A stretch of DNA of 64,000 bases from Macondimonas sp035325645. GTDB taxonomy: Bacteria > Pseudomonadota > Gammaproteobacteria > UBA5335. Positions 42,440-51,170 of the stretch are shown piece after piece. Every line of letters begins with the position of its first letter. Position 1 is the stretch's first letter. The stretch lies in the NCBI GenBank assembly GCA_035325645.1, contig DAOKZK010000004.1, positions 1 through 64,000 of the forward strand. The letters are read 5' to 3'. Below the pieces are notes generated by a model that was given only the letters and a program-made list of their open reading frames with translations, did not search any database and was not told where the DNA came from. A program made the position numbers and the translations under genes.

Positions 42440-43384
42440 ATGATCCCTATGCTGGGCTGCTTTGCGCTGTTTGCGGCCGGCTATGGCCTCGTTTACCTGC
42501 TTTCCACCGAATATCGCCCGGCGCGCTACGGCGCGCTGCTGTGCACCGACCCCGCGGCGCTGCCAGGGGGACGCTGGAACAGCGCCTATGACGGCGTCTG
42601 GCTCGGCGCGCAGGCGTGTCTCTATGATCCGGCTCAGCATGGGCTCGACGATGTCCCGCCGGTCACGGATCCGCGAACCTACGTTCCCGGCACGCCTGTC
42701 CTGGTCTATGTCAACGGCGCCAACCACCGCGTGGACTGGACCTTGCCCGAGCTGCACCTGCTGGCGCAGCAGACCGGTGGTCCGGTGATGGCCGTTTACA
42801 ATGCAACCGAAGGTGGGCGGGTGTTCGATGCCATTCATGATGCCCGTCAAGGCGCGGCGAGCCCGCCCGTCAGGACGCTGGCGGACGCCATCACGGCGCG
42901 CGTGAGCGCTGGTCAGGAGATCCATCTCAAGGCCAACAGCCAAGGCGCCATCCATTTGAGCCATGCGCTGACCGAGGTTCGTGAACGACTGGCGGGCCAG
43001 ATGGCGGGGGATGAACTGGCACGGGCGCTCCATCGCATCCGCGTGGAGACCGCCGGGGGTGCGGCCAGCCGCTGGATCGACGGGCCGCGGTATGTGCATT
43101 ACGTGAACCGCCGCGATCCCGTACCGGCTCGGGCGGGGGTTCTATCCCAGGATGCAAGGCCCGGCGCCGGCGCCGTACTCGCAGCGTTCAGCGATTACGA
43201 TGCGGATCCGCTGGAGCCGAAATACCGCTTCGTCGGACCCTTGTCGCGGCGGTTCGTCGGCGTGCACGGTTTCGGCGTCTATCATCGGCATCGTCAGCCC
43301 TTCGATGCACTCTATGCGCACAGCCGGAGCGGGGAAATCCGCACCGTCTCGCTGGATGGATGGCCAGCCACCTCCGGGATCTGA
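42440..43384 (+). CDS. Membrane-anchored protein, probable serine hydrolase
   Basis: A 314-residue protein with an N-terminal transmembrane or uncleaved signal helix (residues 4-21, MLGCFALFAAGYGLVYLL). I do not recognise a named family. An alpha/beta-hydrolase-like order is visible: PVLVYVNGANH (strand and oxyanion region, residues 86-96), KANSQGAIHLSHAL with Ser167 at a nucleophile elbow of NxSxG-like form lacking the first Gly, YVNRRDPVP with Asp226, and VGVHGFGVYHRH with His276, spacing typical of Ser-Asp-His lipase triads. The ATG at 42440 has AGGAGAGG just upstream. It follows the kinase gene by 19 bases. Hydrolase function is inference. Confidence 0.7.
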   Translation: MIPMLGCFALFAAGYGLVYLLSTEYRPARYGALLCTDPAALPGGRWNSAYDGVWLGAQACLYDPAQHGLDDVPPVTDPRTYVPGTPVLVYVNGANHRVDWTLPELHLLAQQTGGPVMAVYNATEGGRVFDAIHDARQGAASPPVRTLADAITARVSAGQEIHLKANSQGAIHLSHALTEVRERLAGQMAGDELARALHRIRVETAGGAASRWIDGPRYVHYVNRRDPVPARAGVLSQDARPGAGAVLAAFSDYDADPLEPKYRFVGPLSRRFVGVHGFGVYHRHRQPFDALYAHSRSGEIRTVSLDGWPATSGI

Positions 43385-43397
43385 GACGCCCCCGGGG

Positions 43398-45482
43398 TCA
43401 CCGTGTCTCGCCATCCGGTGAGAACTTGGGCGCGTTCAGGCGCATCAAGAGCGGCTCGATCTCGCGATACGGCGCTTCGCAGTGCGTACCGATGCACAGA
43501 TAAGCACAGATCTGTCCCAGCGCAGGCTTGCTGGCCAGTGCGTCGGGCCAGCCTTGGCCGTCGGATACCGGAAAGATCATCACCTCGGGCGGACAGGCCG
43601 TCTGAAGCAGGCCATGCCAGTCCGAGACCGCTTCGGGTGCTCCACGCAGCACAACCAGCGCCGGCGGGTGCAAAAACTCCTGCAGGGCCAGCGCCAAGCT
43701 GGCATGCGATTGCGGCATCCGGCGCAGGCCTTCGGCACCTGCGCGCAGCGTCGCTTCGGCTGCCGCGAGATAGCGTGGCTCACCAAGCGCCCAGCCCAAG
43801 CGGTTGAGCAGACGCGCGGCCACGGCGTTGCCGGCCGGCGTCGCTTCATCGGCGAAGGGCTTGAGGCGGTGCATGAGCGGCTCGTGGTCGTGAGCGGTGA
43901 AGAAAAACCCTCCGTCCGCGCCTTCCGCGAAATGCGCGAGCAGCCCCTGTGCCAGCTCGATCGCCCAGTGCAGCGCGTCCGGTCGGGCGCAGGTTTCGCT
44001 CACCGTGAACGCCGCCTCGAGGGCGAACGCATAGTCATCGAGATAGGCCGGCAGATGGACGCGGTCACCGGCTCGCACGGCCCATAATCGCCCGTCACGC
44101 CAGGCGCCGGCTCGTAAGGCCATCAGGTTGTCGGCGGCGACTTTTCGCATCTCGGGTGAGAAAAGGCAGCGGGCGGCACGGGCCAGCCCTGTGATCATGA
44201 GGGCGTTCCATGCGGTGAGGATCTTCTCGTCGCGGTGCACCGGCGGTCGCGCGCGGCGCAGGGCCAGCAGGCGCTGCCGGGCTGCCTCCAGTCGAGCTTC
44301 GAGGTCCACCGGTGCGATGCCGAGCTGGCGCGCCTGTTCCGCTGGCGGCATGGATCGCTGCAGGTGCCACGCTTTGTCCTCGAAATTGGGCGCATCGCTC
44401 AGACCCCAGACTGTCGCGCACCAGGGCCACCAGTCTGCCGGCAAGGCTGCCTGCACTTCCTCGCGGTTCCAGAGGTAATGGGCGCCTTCCTCGCCGGCGC
44501 TGTCGGCATCCAGGCTGGCATAAAAGCCGCCCCTCGGGTCCTGCATGTCGTGCAGGGCCCAGCGCGCCGTACCGAGCGCCCTTTCACGATAGCGGTCGTC
44601 CCCGAAGACGGCCGCGGCTTCGCTGTAAAGTGTCAGCAACTGGGCGTTGTCGTAGAGCATCTTCTCGAAATGGGGAATCTGCCAGGCCGGATCGATCGTA
44701 TAGCGAAAAAACCCCTCGCCGATGTGATCCCACAAGCCGCGCAGTGCCATGGCATCGAGGCTTTTGCGCAGGAAGGCGTAGGGGGTATCCGGGCGCGCGG
44801 GGTCGGCTTGAGCCGGCAGGCGGCGCATCAGCATGGACAACGCGGGAGCGTGCGGAAACTTGGCGCCGTGGCCGAAACCGCCGTTTTCGGCATCCTGCCA
44901 CGCAGTCATGGCCGTGTCCCACGCCGTCAGCAGGTCTTCATTCAGCGCCGTCGCAGCGGGGGATGGACTCATTGAGTCGAGAATGGACTTCAATTCCAGG
45001 TTCTGCGCCAGGATGTCCGCGCGGCGCTCGTGATAGAAGCGCGACAGGAGCGACAGCAATTCGCGAAAAGCGGGCAGGCCGTGCCGCGGTTCGGGTGGGA
45101 AGTAGGTCCCCGCGAAAAACGGCGCGTGATCGTCGGGGGTGAGAAACACCGTCAGCGGCCACCCGCCGCCACGCTGCGTCAGGATCTGGTGGGACAGTTG
45201 ATAGAGCCGGTCCAGATCGGGGCGCTCCTCGCGATCCACCTTGATGTTGATGAACAGGTCATTCATCAATGAGGCCGTTTCCGGGTCCTCGAAGGACTCG
45301 CGCTCCATCACATGACACCAGTGGCAGGCCGAGTAGCCGATGGAAAGCAGGATGGGACGATCTTCGCGGGCCGCGCGTTCAAGCGCCTCTGGCCCCCACG
45401 GATACCAGTCGACGGGGTTGTGCGCGTGCTGTCGCAGATAAGGGCTGCTTTCGTGGATCAGGCGGTTGGCACGGGAGATCAT
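43398..45482 (-). CDS. DUF255 thioredoxin-domain protein (YyaL/SSP411 family)
   Basis: A 694-residue member of the YyaL/spermatogenesis-associated protein 20 family: an N-terminal thioredoxin-like DUF255 domain (about 1-165, NRLIHESSPYLRQHAHNPVDW, GYSACHWCHVMERESFED, GGWPLTVFLTP) followed by a six-hairpin glycosidase-like helical barrel (GLWDHIGEGFFRYTID, HFEKMLYDNAQLL, DADSAGEEGAHYLW). Function unsettled; a thiol-disulfide or sugar-related role is proposed for homologues. Convergent with the hydrolase-like gene, 13 bases apart. Confidence 0.93.
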   Translation of the reverse strand: MISRANRLIHESSPYLRQHAHNPVDWYPWGPEALERAAREDRPILLSIGYSACHWCHVMERESFEDPETASLMNDLFINIKVDREERPDLDRLYQLSHQILTQRGGGWPLTVFLTPDDHAPFFAGTYFPPEPRHGLPAFRELLSLLSRFYHERRADILAQNLELKSILDSMSPSPAATALNEDLLTAWDTAMTAWQDAENGGFGHGAKFPHAPALSMLMRRLPAQADPARPDTPYAFLRKSLDAMALRGLWDHIGEGFFRYTIDPAWQIPHFEKMLYDNAQLLTLYSEAAAVFGDDRYRERALGTARWALHDMQDPRGGFYASLDADSAGEEGAHYLWNREEVQAALPADWWPWCATVWGLSDAPNFEDKAWHLQRSMPPAEQARQLGIAPVDLEARLEAARQRLLALRRARPPVHRDEKILTAWNALMITGLARAARCLFSPEMRKVAADNLMALRAGAWRDGRLWAVRAGDRVHLPAYLDDYAFALEAAFTVSETCARPDALHWAIELAQGLLAHFAEGADGGFFFTAHDHEPLMHRLKPFADEATPAGNAVAARLLNRLGWALGEPRYLAAAEATLRAGAEGLRRMPQSHASLALALQEFLHPPALVVLRGAPEAVSDWHGLLQTACPPEVMIFPVSDGQGWPDALASKPALGQICAYLCIGTHCEAPYREIEPLLMRLNAPKFSPDGETR

Positions 45483-45520
45483 GACCTGGCGTCCGCATGG
45501 CTAAAGAGCCAGCGTCCCGC

Positions 45521-45537
45521 ACCCGAAGGGTTCGGGT
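45521..45537 (-). terminator. Hairpin downstream of the TVP38-like gene
   Basis: A 7-bp stem (ACCCGAA/TTCGGGT) with a GGG loop abuts the TVP38-like stop codon. There is no T-run in either direction, so it is at most a weak or Rho-assisted terminator. Confidence 0.3.
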
Positions 45538-46253
45538 CAAGCCGCCGCGCGCGCCGCGCGCCGCTGGATCAACACCGTGAGCAGGGTCAGACCTGTGCCG
45601 GCGACCAAAGGCGCCCAGACCTCCGGCGCACGCCACGAGAATGGCGTGTGTCCGCTCAGCATGTCGACTGCCGCCACACCGATCCAGGCCCACATCAGCA
45701 CATGCGGAATCGCGCCGATGAAAGTTCCGGCCAGATAGTCGCGTAGCCGGATGTTCATGACGGCCAGTGCCCAGTTGGTGGGGGGCAGGGCGAAGAAAGT
45801 GAGTCTTGCGAGGGCGACGGTGCGCAATCCCCGCTGTTGGAAATGCCGCTCCAGGATGGGCAGGAATCGTTTCAGATGGGGTTCGACCAGGGAGCGTCCC
45901 AGGCTTCGGCTCAAGGCGTAGATAATGACCGAAGCACTCAACAGGCACGCCATACCCATCAGAGCGGCCCCCAGTCGACCGTACAGCAAGGCGGCGCAGG
46001 CGATGACGGCGATGGTGGGAATGTTCGCAACGATGACAGCTGTGCCCGCCACGTAGAACACCAGGGGCCCGAAGGGCGCAACCGCGGCGTGATAAGTGCG
46101 AATCGACGTCAGGGTGCCCTGCACATCGCCGGCTTTGAAGCCGGGGCTGAGTTGCGCAGTGAAGCCGATGACACCGATGGTGCAGGCGAGAAGCAGGACA
46201 CGTCGCCATCGGCGCCGGCGCTCGGGGCTGCTTTTTCCATCCGAATCTGCCAT
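45537..46253 (-). CDS. TVP38/TMEM64 (DedA-superfamily) membrane protein
   Basis: A 238-residue inner-membrane protein of the SNARE-associated/VTT domain family, with five to six helices and the central pattern FGPLVFYVAGTAVIVANIPTIAVIACAALLYG, followed by LARLTFFALPPTNWALAVMNI, equivalent to the conserved R-x-x-P reentrant segment. Proteins of this superfamily are implicated in lipid scrambling and polyprenyl phosphate transport; no specific substrate is implied here. It shares the minus strand with the sulfotransferase and glycosyltransferase genes upstream, so a lipid or envelope role is plausible. Confidence 0.87.
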   Translation of the reverse strand: MADSDGKSSPERRRRWRRVLLLACTIGVIGFTAQLSPGFKAGDVQGTLTSIRTYHAAVAPFGPLVFYVAGTAVIVANIPTIAVIACAALLYGRLGAALMGMACLLSASVIIYALSRSLGRSLVEPHLKRFLPILERHFQQRGLRTVALARLTFFALPPTNWALAVMNIRLRDYLAGTFIGAIPHVLMWAWIGVAAVDMLSGHTPFSWRAPEVWAPLVAGTGLTLLTVLIQRRAARAAA

Positions 46254-46262
46254 CGTCGATTG

Positions 46263-47285
46263 CTAAGGCCGCGGCTGACGAGACAGCTGAGGAATCCGGC
46301 GCTTGAGCCGGTTCATGAAGCGAGGCTCATAGTCCTGCAAGGGGCCCTTCAGGTGGCCCTTGCGCGGCTGGGGTTTGACGGCGTCCGGATCGCTCACGAA
46401 AGGCAGATCCAGAAAAGCGGCCAGTTCACGCAGATGCGTTCCGGGGCGCTCGTTGAAGGACTGGTAATCCAGTGCATAGACGCTCTGGGGCGGAAGTTCT
46501 TCCAGGTCGCGGTAGTAGGCTGCCAGTTGGCGTTCCACCGCCTTGGCCGCGAATGGCCGGATGACGGCCTCGAAGGGCCGGTTGCCCGTCACGGTCTTGA
46601 TGCCGCGCAGGAGTTTCCAGCCGGCATAGACGGCGCTCAGGCTGCGCTTGCCGAACAGGGTCTTGAAGTTGTCGACCAGCAGCGTTTGGAAGGGCTGGCT
46701 GCCGGAAAGCAGCGAAATCGCGGCGTTGATCTGGCTGTTGAGGATGTAGAGCGGATCGCGCGTGATGTAGATGAACCGCGCGTTCGGGAACCATTCGAGG
46801 ATGTTGCGGGCGTTACCGGTATCCCAGGGATTTTTCAACAATACGGCCTGCGCACCGGGGGTGACGACCTGCAGTTTTCGGCATACCTCGTGCAAAAAAG
46901 CCTGGTTGCGTGAGGTGACTTTCATGCTGAAGCTGTGGTTGCGCAGCATCCAGCCATATTCCTCGACCATGCGATCGTCCACATACACGGCATCGAGCTT
47001 GCGATCCGTAATGCCGAGGCGGCGGAAAAGCATATTTAGTCGCTGCCGATCCCGACTCTCGCCGCCTTGTGCATGGTTCTTGAGCAGCCGGTCATAATAG
47101 AAAAGATGGTACAGACTGAGGTTGGCCAAGGGAAAGCAGCGCGCCAACGAGTCGTATAGAAAAGTCGTTCCGGAACGGTGCAGGCCCATGATGAAGACCG
47201 GCCTGGCAACGGTTTCTTCGATCAAGGGAAGAAATGGGGCGTCTTCTCTGGGCAGGGGGAATCCCGGATCGATCGGCAACTTCAT
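46263..47285 (-). CDS. PAPS-dependent sulfotransferase family protein
   Basis: A 340-residue sulfotransferase. The 5'-phosphosulfate loop is GLHRSGTTFLYDSLA (residues 34-48), and the 3'-phosphate-binding segment is FIYITRDPLYILNSQINAA with Arg176 and Ser184. The C-terminal basic tail is RFMNRLKRRIPQLSRQ. It lies nine bases upstream of the TVP38-like gene and 97 bases downstream of a glycosyltransferase gene, all on the minus strand; the acceptor may be a glycolipid or other small glycoside made by that enzyme (inference). Leader is A+T-rich. Confidence 0.88.
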   Translation of the reverse strand: MKLPIDPGFPLPREDAPFLPLIEETVARPVFIMGLHRSGTTFLYDSLARCFPLANLSLYHLFYYDRLLKNHAQGGESRDRQRLNMLFRRLGITDRKLDAVYVDDRMVEEYGWMLRNHSFSMKVTSRNQAFLHEVCRKLQVVTPGAQAVLLKNPWDTGNARNILEWFPNARFIYITRDPLYILNSQINAAISLLSGSQPFQTLLVDNFKTLFGKRSLSAVYAGWKLLRGIKTVTGNRPFEAVIRPFAAKAVERQLAAYYRDLEELPPQSVYALDYQSFNERPGTHLRELAAFLDLPFVSDPDAVKPQPRKGHLKGPLQDYEPRFMNRLKRRIPQLSRQPRP

Positions 47286-47382
47286 GGAAGTCTCACGTTG
47301 CGAAATTTATTATTCTAAGACCAATTGCGATCGAGCAGTTAGCGACGGGACGGTGTCCGTCCCGCCTGTCGATTCGCGCGCC

Positions 47383-48651
47383 TCAGGCGGCGAGGACCCG
47401 CTGATCCGTTTGCGCCGGCCCCCGGAGATGGTTCAGGATCAGTTGCGCCGCACGCTGATGACCGCCGGCCCGCACCGACTCACCCAGAAGCGCAGCCTGG
47501 CGCCGATACGAGGGTTCTTCCAGAATGCGTTCGCTCAGATTCCGCAGGCGCATCGGCGTGACGCGCCCGGGCCTCAAGCACCGTCCGGCCCCGAGTTGCT
47601 GGATCCGGCGCGCGCTGTAGGCCTGCTCGATTTGTTGCGGGACCATGAGCAACGGTACGTCGAAATACAGACTTTCATTGATGCTGTTCATGCCGCCATG
47701 GCTAATGAACAGACTCGCATGCTGCAGCACCTTCAGTTGCGGCACCCAAGGGAATACCCGGATATTGGTGGGGATGCTGCCGAGGTCGGCTAGGGCCGTC
47801 TGCTTGCCCACGGACATGACGACTTCATGGGGCGAGTCAGCGAATGCCGCGATGCACTGCCGGTAAAAATCCAGCTTCTGATTGTGCACGCTACCCAGGG
47901 AAATGTAGATCAGGGGCCGCGAGGCTTCTGACGCGCGTTGAAAGACCTGGTCATCGCGGTATTCAGGGACCGATGCGCCGACGAAGTGCACATGCTCGCC
48001 CATGGCCTCGGCATAGGGCTGGTAGCGCGCGGAGGTGACGCAGACGGTCATTTCCCCGGGCCGACGAAAAATGCGCAGTGTGTCCTTGAGCAGGCTCTGG
48101 CGTGGGAGGCCGAGACTGTCCAGCATATCGCGGAAACGGCGCCGGGCACTGACAGCGAGCTTGGCGCCGCGGATGCGGCTGTCGAGACGGTAGTTGCGGG
48201 GGATCATGGACAACATGTCGAGATTCATCCAGTGGCGCGGATCAAGACTCATACGCGTCGTCCAAAGCACGTGTGTGACGACCTTGACCGATGGAATGCC
48301 CAGCCGGTCGGCCAAGATCGGCCCCCACGGAGCACAGCTATCGTAAATGATGTAGTCCGGCCGATCCTCTTGCAGTTCCCGCAGCAATCCCAGCAGGCAC
48401 TGTTCGGTCATTTCAAACAGTTCAATGCCGACGGACACGAGGTCCGCTGCAATATCCGGCTGATGGTCATAGGCTGACCACTGCCGGTAGTCTCGGGCTT
48501 CCGCGCCGAGTGCGTTGAATTTCGGGGTCACCCCCGGGTCTGCATAAAAAATGACCTGCTCGCCGTGGCGAATGAGCTCCGACACGATGCCGACTGCCGG
48601 GTTGATGTGGCCCGTGGCTCCAGGCAGATTGAAAAAAACGGCTTTTCCCAT
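47383..48651 (-). CDS. GT1-type UDP-glycosyltransferase (MGT-like)
   Basis: A 422-residue GT-B glycosyltransferase of family 1, resembling macrolide, zeaxanthin and sterol glucosyltransferases. The N-terminal acceptor domain begins VFFNLPGATGHINPAVGIVSEL with the catalytic His; the C-terminal donor domain has LIYISLGSVHNQ, FPWVPQLKVLQHASLFISHGGMNSINESL (nucleotide-sugar-binding His near residue 318) and VPQQIEQAYSARRIQQLGAG. Likely glycosylates a small lipophilic acceptor, unknown here. A 0.56-kb gene-free stretch lies upstream and holds its promoter. Confidence 0.9.
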   Translation of the reverse strand: MGKAVFFNLPGATGHINPAVGIVSELIRHGEQVIFYADPGVTPKFNALGAEARDYRQWSAYDHQPDIAADLVSVGIELFEMTEQCLLGLLRELQEDRPDYIIYDSCAPWGPILADRLGIPSVKVVTHVLWTTRMSLDPRHWMNLDMLSMIPRNYRLDSRIRGAKLAVSARRRFRDMLDSLGLPRQSLLKDTLRIFRRPGEMTVCVTSARYQPYAEAMGEHVHFVGASVPEYRDDQVFQRASEASRPLIYISLGSVHNQKLDFYRQCIAAFADSPHEVVMSVGKQTALADLGSIPTNIRVFPWVPQLKVLQHASLFISHGGMNSINESLYFDVPLLMVPQQIEQAYSARRIQQLGAGRCLRPGRVTPMRLRNLSERILEEPSYRRQAALLGESVRAGGHQRAAQLILNHLRGPAQTDQRVLAA

Positions 48652-49213
48652 CCGCTTTTGCTCCTGTGTCAGTAGCGATGGCCGAACGCTTCTTGCTCTC
48701 GGGTATCGGTAGCAAATTAAGTGCCTTTAGCCGAGAGCCTTTCCGGTTTTCCGATCTGCAGTGACTCGAGACGCCTCTTGACCATTGAAAGAAAGAGACA
48801 TGAGCGACCCATCGATCAGGCGCAACCTCATGTACGCCGTGCCGCATCTCCCGGCACAAATTCAGTGCGGCTGAACTTGGCTATGACCCGGAATAATACT
48901 CAACTCCCTATTGTGACGAACTGATATTTCACGCGCGTGAAGATCAGCTATCTTTTCCGCCGCAATGCACCGGGTCGCATTGGCGAGGCGGCGCCACGTC
49001 GCGGGTCAGGCGTCGGAACGCAGTAGAATGCGTCCCGGCAGAGAAGAAAATGACCCATCTGGGCATGCTGCTGTTGATATCACTGCCGAAGCGGCGCGCC
49101 GCGCTCACGCCGGAGCGCGGCGAAATCGCTGCAGGGCTCCCGTGGCGGCCGTCGCCGTCAGGCTGGGAAGTTCGCCACGAGACGGCGGCTTGCGCCCTGT
49201 TCGCGCTTGAAAT
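48652..49213. other. 562-base stretch without a confident gene
   Basis: The stretch separates the glycosyltransferase start from the 3' end of a minus-strand membrane protein gene. The first 300 bases are clearly less G+C-rich than their surroundings and should hold the glycosyltransferase promoter. It includes a perfect 14-bp palindrome (48928-48941). A 55-codon open frame (49050-49217, plus) has a hydrophobic start but no good ribosome site and then Arg/Pro-rich residues; I do not count it as a gene. Confidence 0.6.
48928..48941. promoter_or_regulatory. 14-bp perfect palindrome, candidate operator
   Basis: TTCACGCGCGTGAA is self-complementary over all 14 bases, lies about 280 bases upstream of the glycosyltransferase start and has no loop or T-run, so it looks more like a protein-binding site than a terminator. 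Confidence 0.45.
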
Positions 49214-50209
49214 CTAGCGGATCGAGCCTTCCCAGCGATCCCGCTGTGGCGGATGCTGTCCCTCCAGCAATGCATGCAGCACGAATAGCTCCGAAACCAC
49301 TTCTGGGGGGAATCCCTGGCGTCCGCCACGGGTATCGACGATCAGGGAATCGATGTACGTCGCGCAATCGGCGCGCGGCCAGCTTTCCGCAATCTTGTCC
49401 GCAATACGTTGAAACTTGCGCTCCAGTGCGCAGCGAGGGTCTTCGTTGGGCGGCGGCAGGGGCGTCGTGGGAACTGGCTGCGAGCCGGTGCGACCCAATG
49501 ACGGCCGTGGGGGGAGGGTCATTTCGCCCGGAGGTTCGGGCTGTATCGCTCGCGGAGGATCCAGCGTTCCTGGAGGTATCGCTCGCGGAGGATTCAGAGT
49601 TCCTGGAGATATCGCCTGCGAATGGGTGAGGGTCAGGCTGGTCATGACCTTGGGGGTGAGGCGGGCGCGCAGTTTCAGCAATTCCTCGGCTTCGCTCAGC
49701 GTAAAAGCCGGGCGACCCGGGCGCGCACTGTCCAGCGCCAGTGTGGCCAGAAACTTTCGTTGCTGGTCCCGGTCACCCATTCCGTTGAGGAGTTCGAGCA
49801 GCTTCGGATGGCGGCGGTTGAGTCCGGATCCGTCGGGATACAGCTGTTTCCACTCATTGAACGTGGGAACTGCGTTGCCGGAAGCGGCCGCGTAGCGCTG
49901 CGCGAGGGCGTCGAATCGATCGCGATTGCCGCTTGCATGGTGGATATCGAGCAACATGACCCAGTCGTCGGCATGATAGGGTCTCGGCGTCTCAAGGTGG
50001 TGCTCAAGGATGAAAGCGGCACGTTCACGGCTCCCATTGGCCAGGGCATAGAATGCCAGCCATCTCGCCTGCGCGTCCTCCGCTCGCGCCAGAATCGGTT
50101 CGCGCCGGTCTGAAGCAGGATCGATCCGCGAACGGGATGCCAGCAGCCAGCCCAGCAGTAAACCAGTCGCCAATGCCCCCAGGGGGATCAACCACGCGAA
50201 GAGTGTCAT
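49214..50209 (-). CDS. Membrane-anchored protein with Pro-rich tandem repeats, unknown function
   Basis: A 331-residue protein with an N-terminal transmembrane helix (residues 4-24, FAWLIPLGALATGLLLGWLLA), a TPR-like helical region (about 40-180, containing ARWLAFYALANGSRERAAF, WVMLLDIHHASGNRDRFD, LLNGMGDRDQQRKFLATLAL), a Pro-rich linker with 11-residue repeats (AISPGTLNPPR, AIPPGTLDPPR, then partial), and a conserved-looking C-terminal domain (CATYIDSLIVDTRGGRQGF, EVVSELFVLHALLEGQ). The layout recalls FimV-like cytoplasmic TPR proteins but I see no LysM or FimV domain. Monocistronic on the minus strand between the glycosyltransferase region and metF. Confidence 0.75.
   Translation of the reverse strand: MTLFAWLIPLGALATGLLLGWLLASRSRIDPASDRREPILARAEDAQARWLAFYALANGSRERAAFILEHHLETPRPYHADDWVMLLDIHHASGNRDRFDALAQRYAAASGNAVPTFNEWKQLYPDGSGLNRRHPKLLELLNGMGDRDQQRKFLATLALDSARPGRPAFTLSEAEELLKLRARLTPKVMTSLTLTHSQAISPGTLNPPRAIPPGTLDPPRAIQPEPPGEMTLPPRPSLGRTGSQPVPTTPLPPPNEDPRCALERKFQRIADKIAESWPRADCATYIDSLIVDTRGGRQGFPPEVVSELFVLHALLEGQHPPQRDRWEGSIR
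49544..49609. repeat. Two 33-bp tandem repeats within a coding region
   Basis: Units 49544-49576 and 49577-49609 differ at four positions and each encode 11 residues of the Pro-rich linker of the membrane protein at 49214-50209; a degenerate partial copy precedes them. Confidence 0.85.
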
Positions 50210-50292
50210 GTCGGTGCCCTGTGATGCCGAAGGTCTCTTGCGTTCAGAGACTCTACCGGTCTTATCGGCGCCTGCCTGTCAAAGGTTGAATG

Positions 50293-51159
50293 TCATGGAG
50301 CTGTGCCACTCAGTCCCAGGCGACTGCAGATCGTCAAGCTGGGTTCGGCCTGATTGAGCGTGTAGAAGTGGAGGCCCGGTAGCGGCTGTGTCAGCAACTG
50401 TCGGCACAGGGCGCTGACGACTTCATCGCCGAAGGCGCGCAGGGCGCGCTCATCGTTTTCCAGTGCTTCCAGACGCCGCCGAATCCAGCGGGGCACTTCG
50501 GCGCCGCAGGCGTCGGAGAAGCGCGTCAGTTGCGTATAGTTGGTGATGGGCATGATGCCGGGCGTGACGGGTACGTCGACACCCATGGCCCTGATTTCCG
50601 TGATGAACTGGTGGTAGGCGTCGGCAGCATAAAAATATTGGGTGATTGCCCCGTCGGCGCCGGCCATGACCTTTTCCCGAAAATGGACCAGGTCGTCCTG
50701 GGCATGACGTGCCTGTGGGTGGATCTCCGGGTAGGCAGCCACTTCGATGTGGAAATGATCGCCGCTTTCGCTGCGGATGAAGTGCACCAGATCCCGCGCA
50801 TAGCGAAATGAGCCGGGATCGCCCATGCCCGACGGCAGATCCCCCCGCAGGGCCACCAGACGCCGGATCCCGGCGTCCTGATAGCGGCGCAGGATATCGC
50901 GGAGGGTGTCCTCCGTGGCGCCGATGCAGGACAGGTGAGGCGCGACATCCACGCCTGTCTCTCGCATCAGTGCCAGCACCGTCTCCAAGGTGCGTTCCCG
51001 CGTCGACCCGCCGGCGCCGAAGGTGACCGAAAAGTACGCCGGTTCGAGCTCGGCGAGACGGGTTGCCGTTTCCATGAGCTTGAACATTCCCGCCGGCGTT
51101 TTGGGCGGGAAAAATTCGAAGCTCAACGCAGGACCCCGTCCTGTCGTATGCCCACCCAT
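50293..51159 (-). CDS. metF: 5,10-Methylenetetrahydrofolate reductase
   Basis: FAD enzyme that supplies 5-methyl-THF for methionine synthesis. The 288-residue protein has the substrate and flavin signatures LSFEFFPPKTPAG, FSVTFGAGGSTRERT, LVALRGDLP, EVAAYPEIHP, FREKVMAGADGAITQYFY and PGIMPITNY. Start ATG at 51159 with GAGG upstream. It lies 11 bases downstream of ahcY, so it is controlled by the same SAH riboswitch. It uses the methylene-THF produced by the glycine cleavage genes at 37-41 kb. Confidence 0.97.
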   Translation of the reverse strand: MGGHTTGRGPALSFEFFPPKTPAGMFKLMETATRLAELEPAYFSVTFGAGGSTRERTLETVLALMRETGVDVAPHLSCIGATEDTLRDILRRYQDAGIRRLVALRGDLPSGMGDPGSFRYARDLVHFIRSESGDHFHIEVAAYPEIHPQARHAQDDLVHFREKVMAGADGAITQYFYAADAYHQFITEIRAMGVDVPVTPGIMPITNYTQLTRFSDACGAEVPRWIRRRLEALENDERALRAFGDEVVSALCRQLLTQPLPGLHFYTLNQAEPSLTICSRLGLSGTAP

Positions 51160-51170
51160 CGCTCGGCCTC

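Noticed and set aside
49050..49217. 55-codon plus-strand frame starting MTHLGMLLLIS
   Set aside because: Poor ribosome site, Arg/Pro-rich remainder, overlaps the end of a minus-strand gene; not enough to call a gene.
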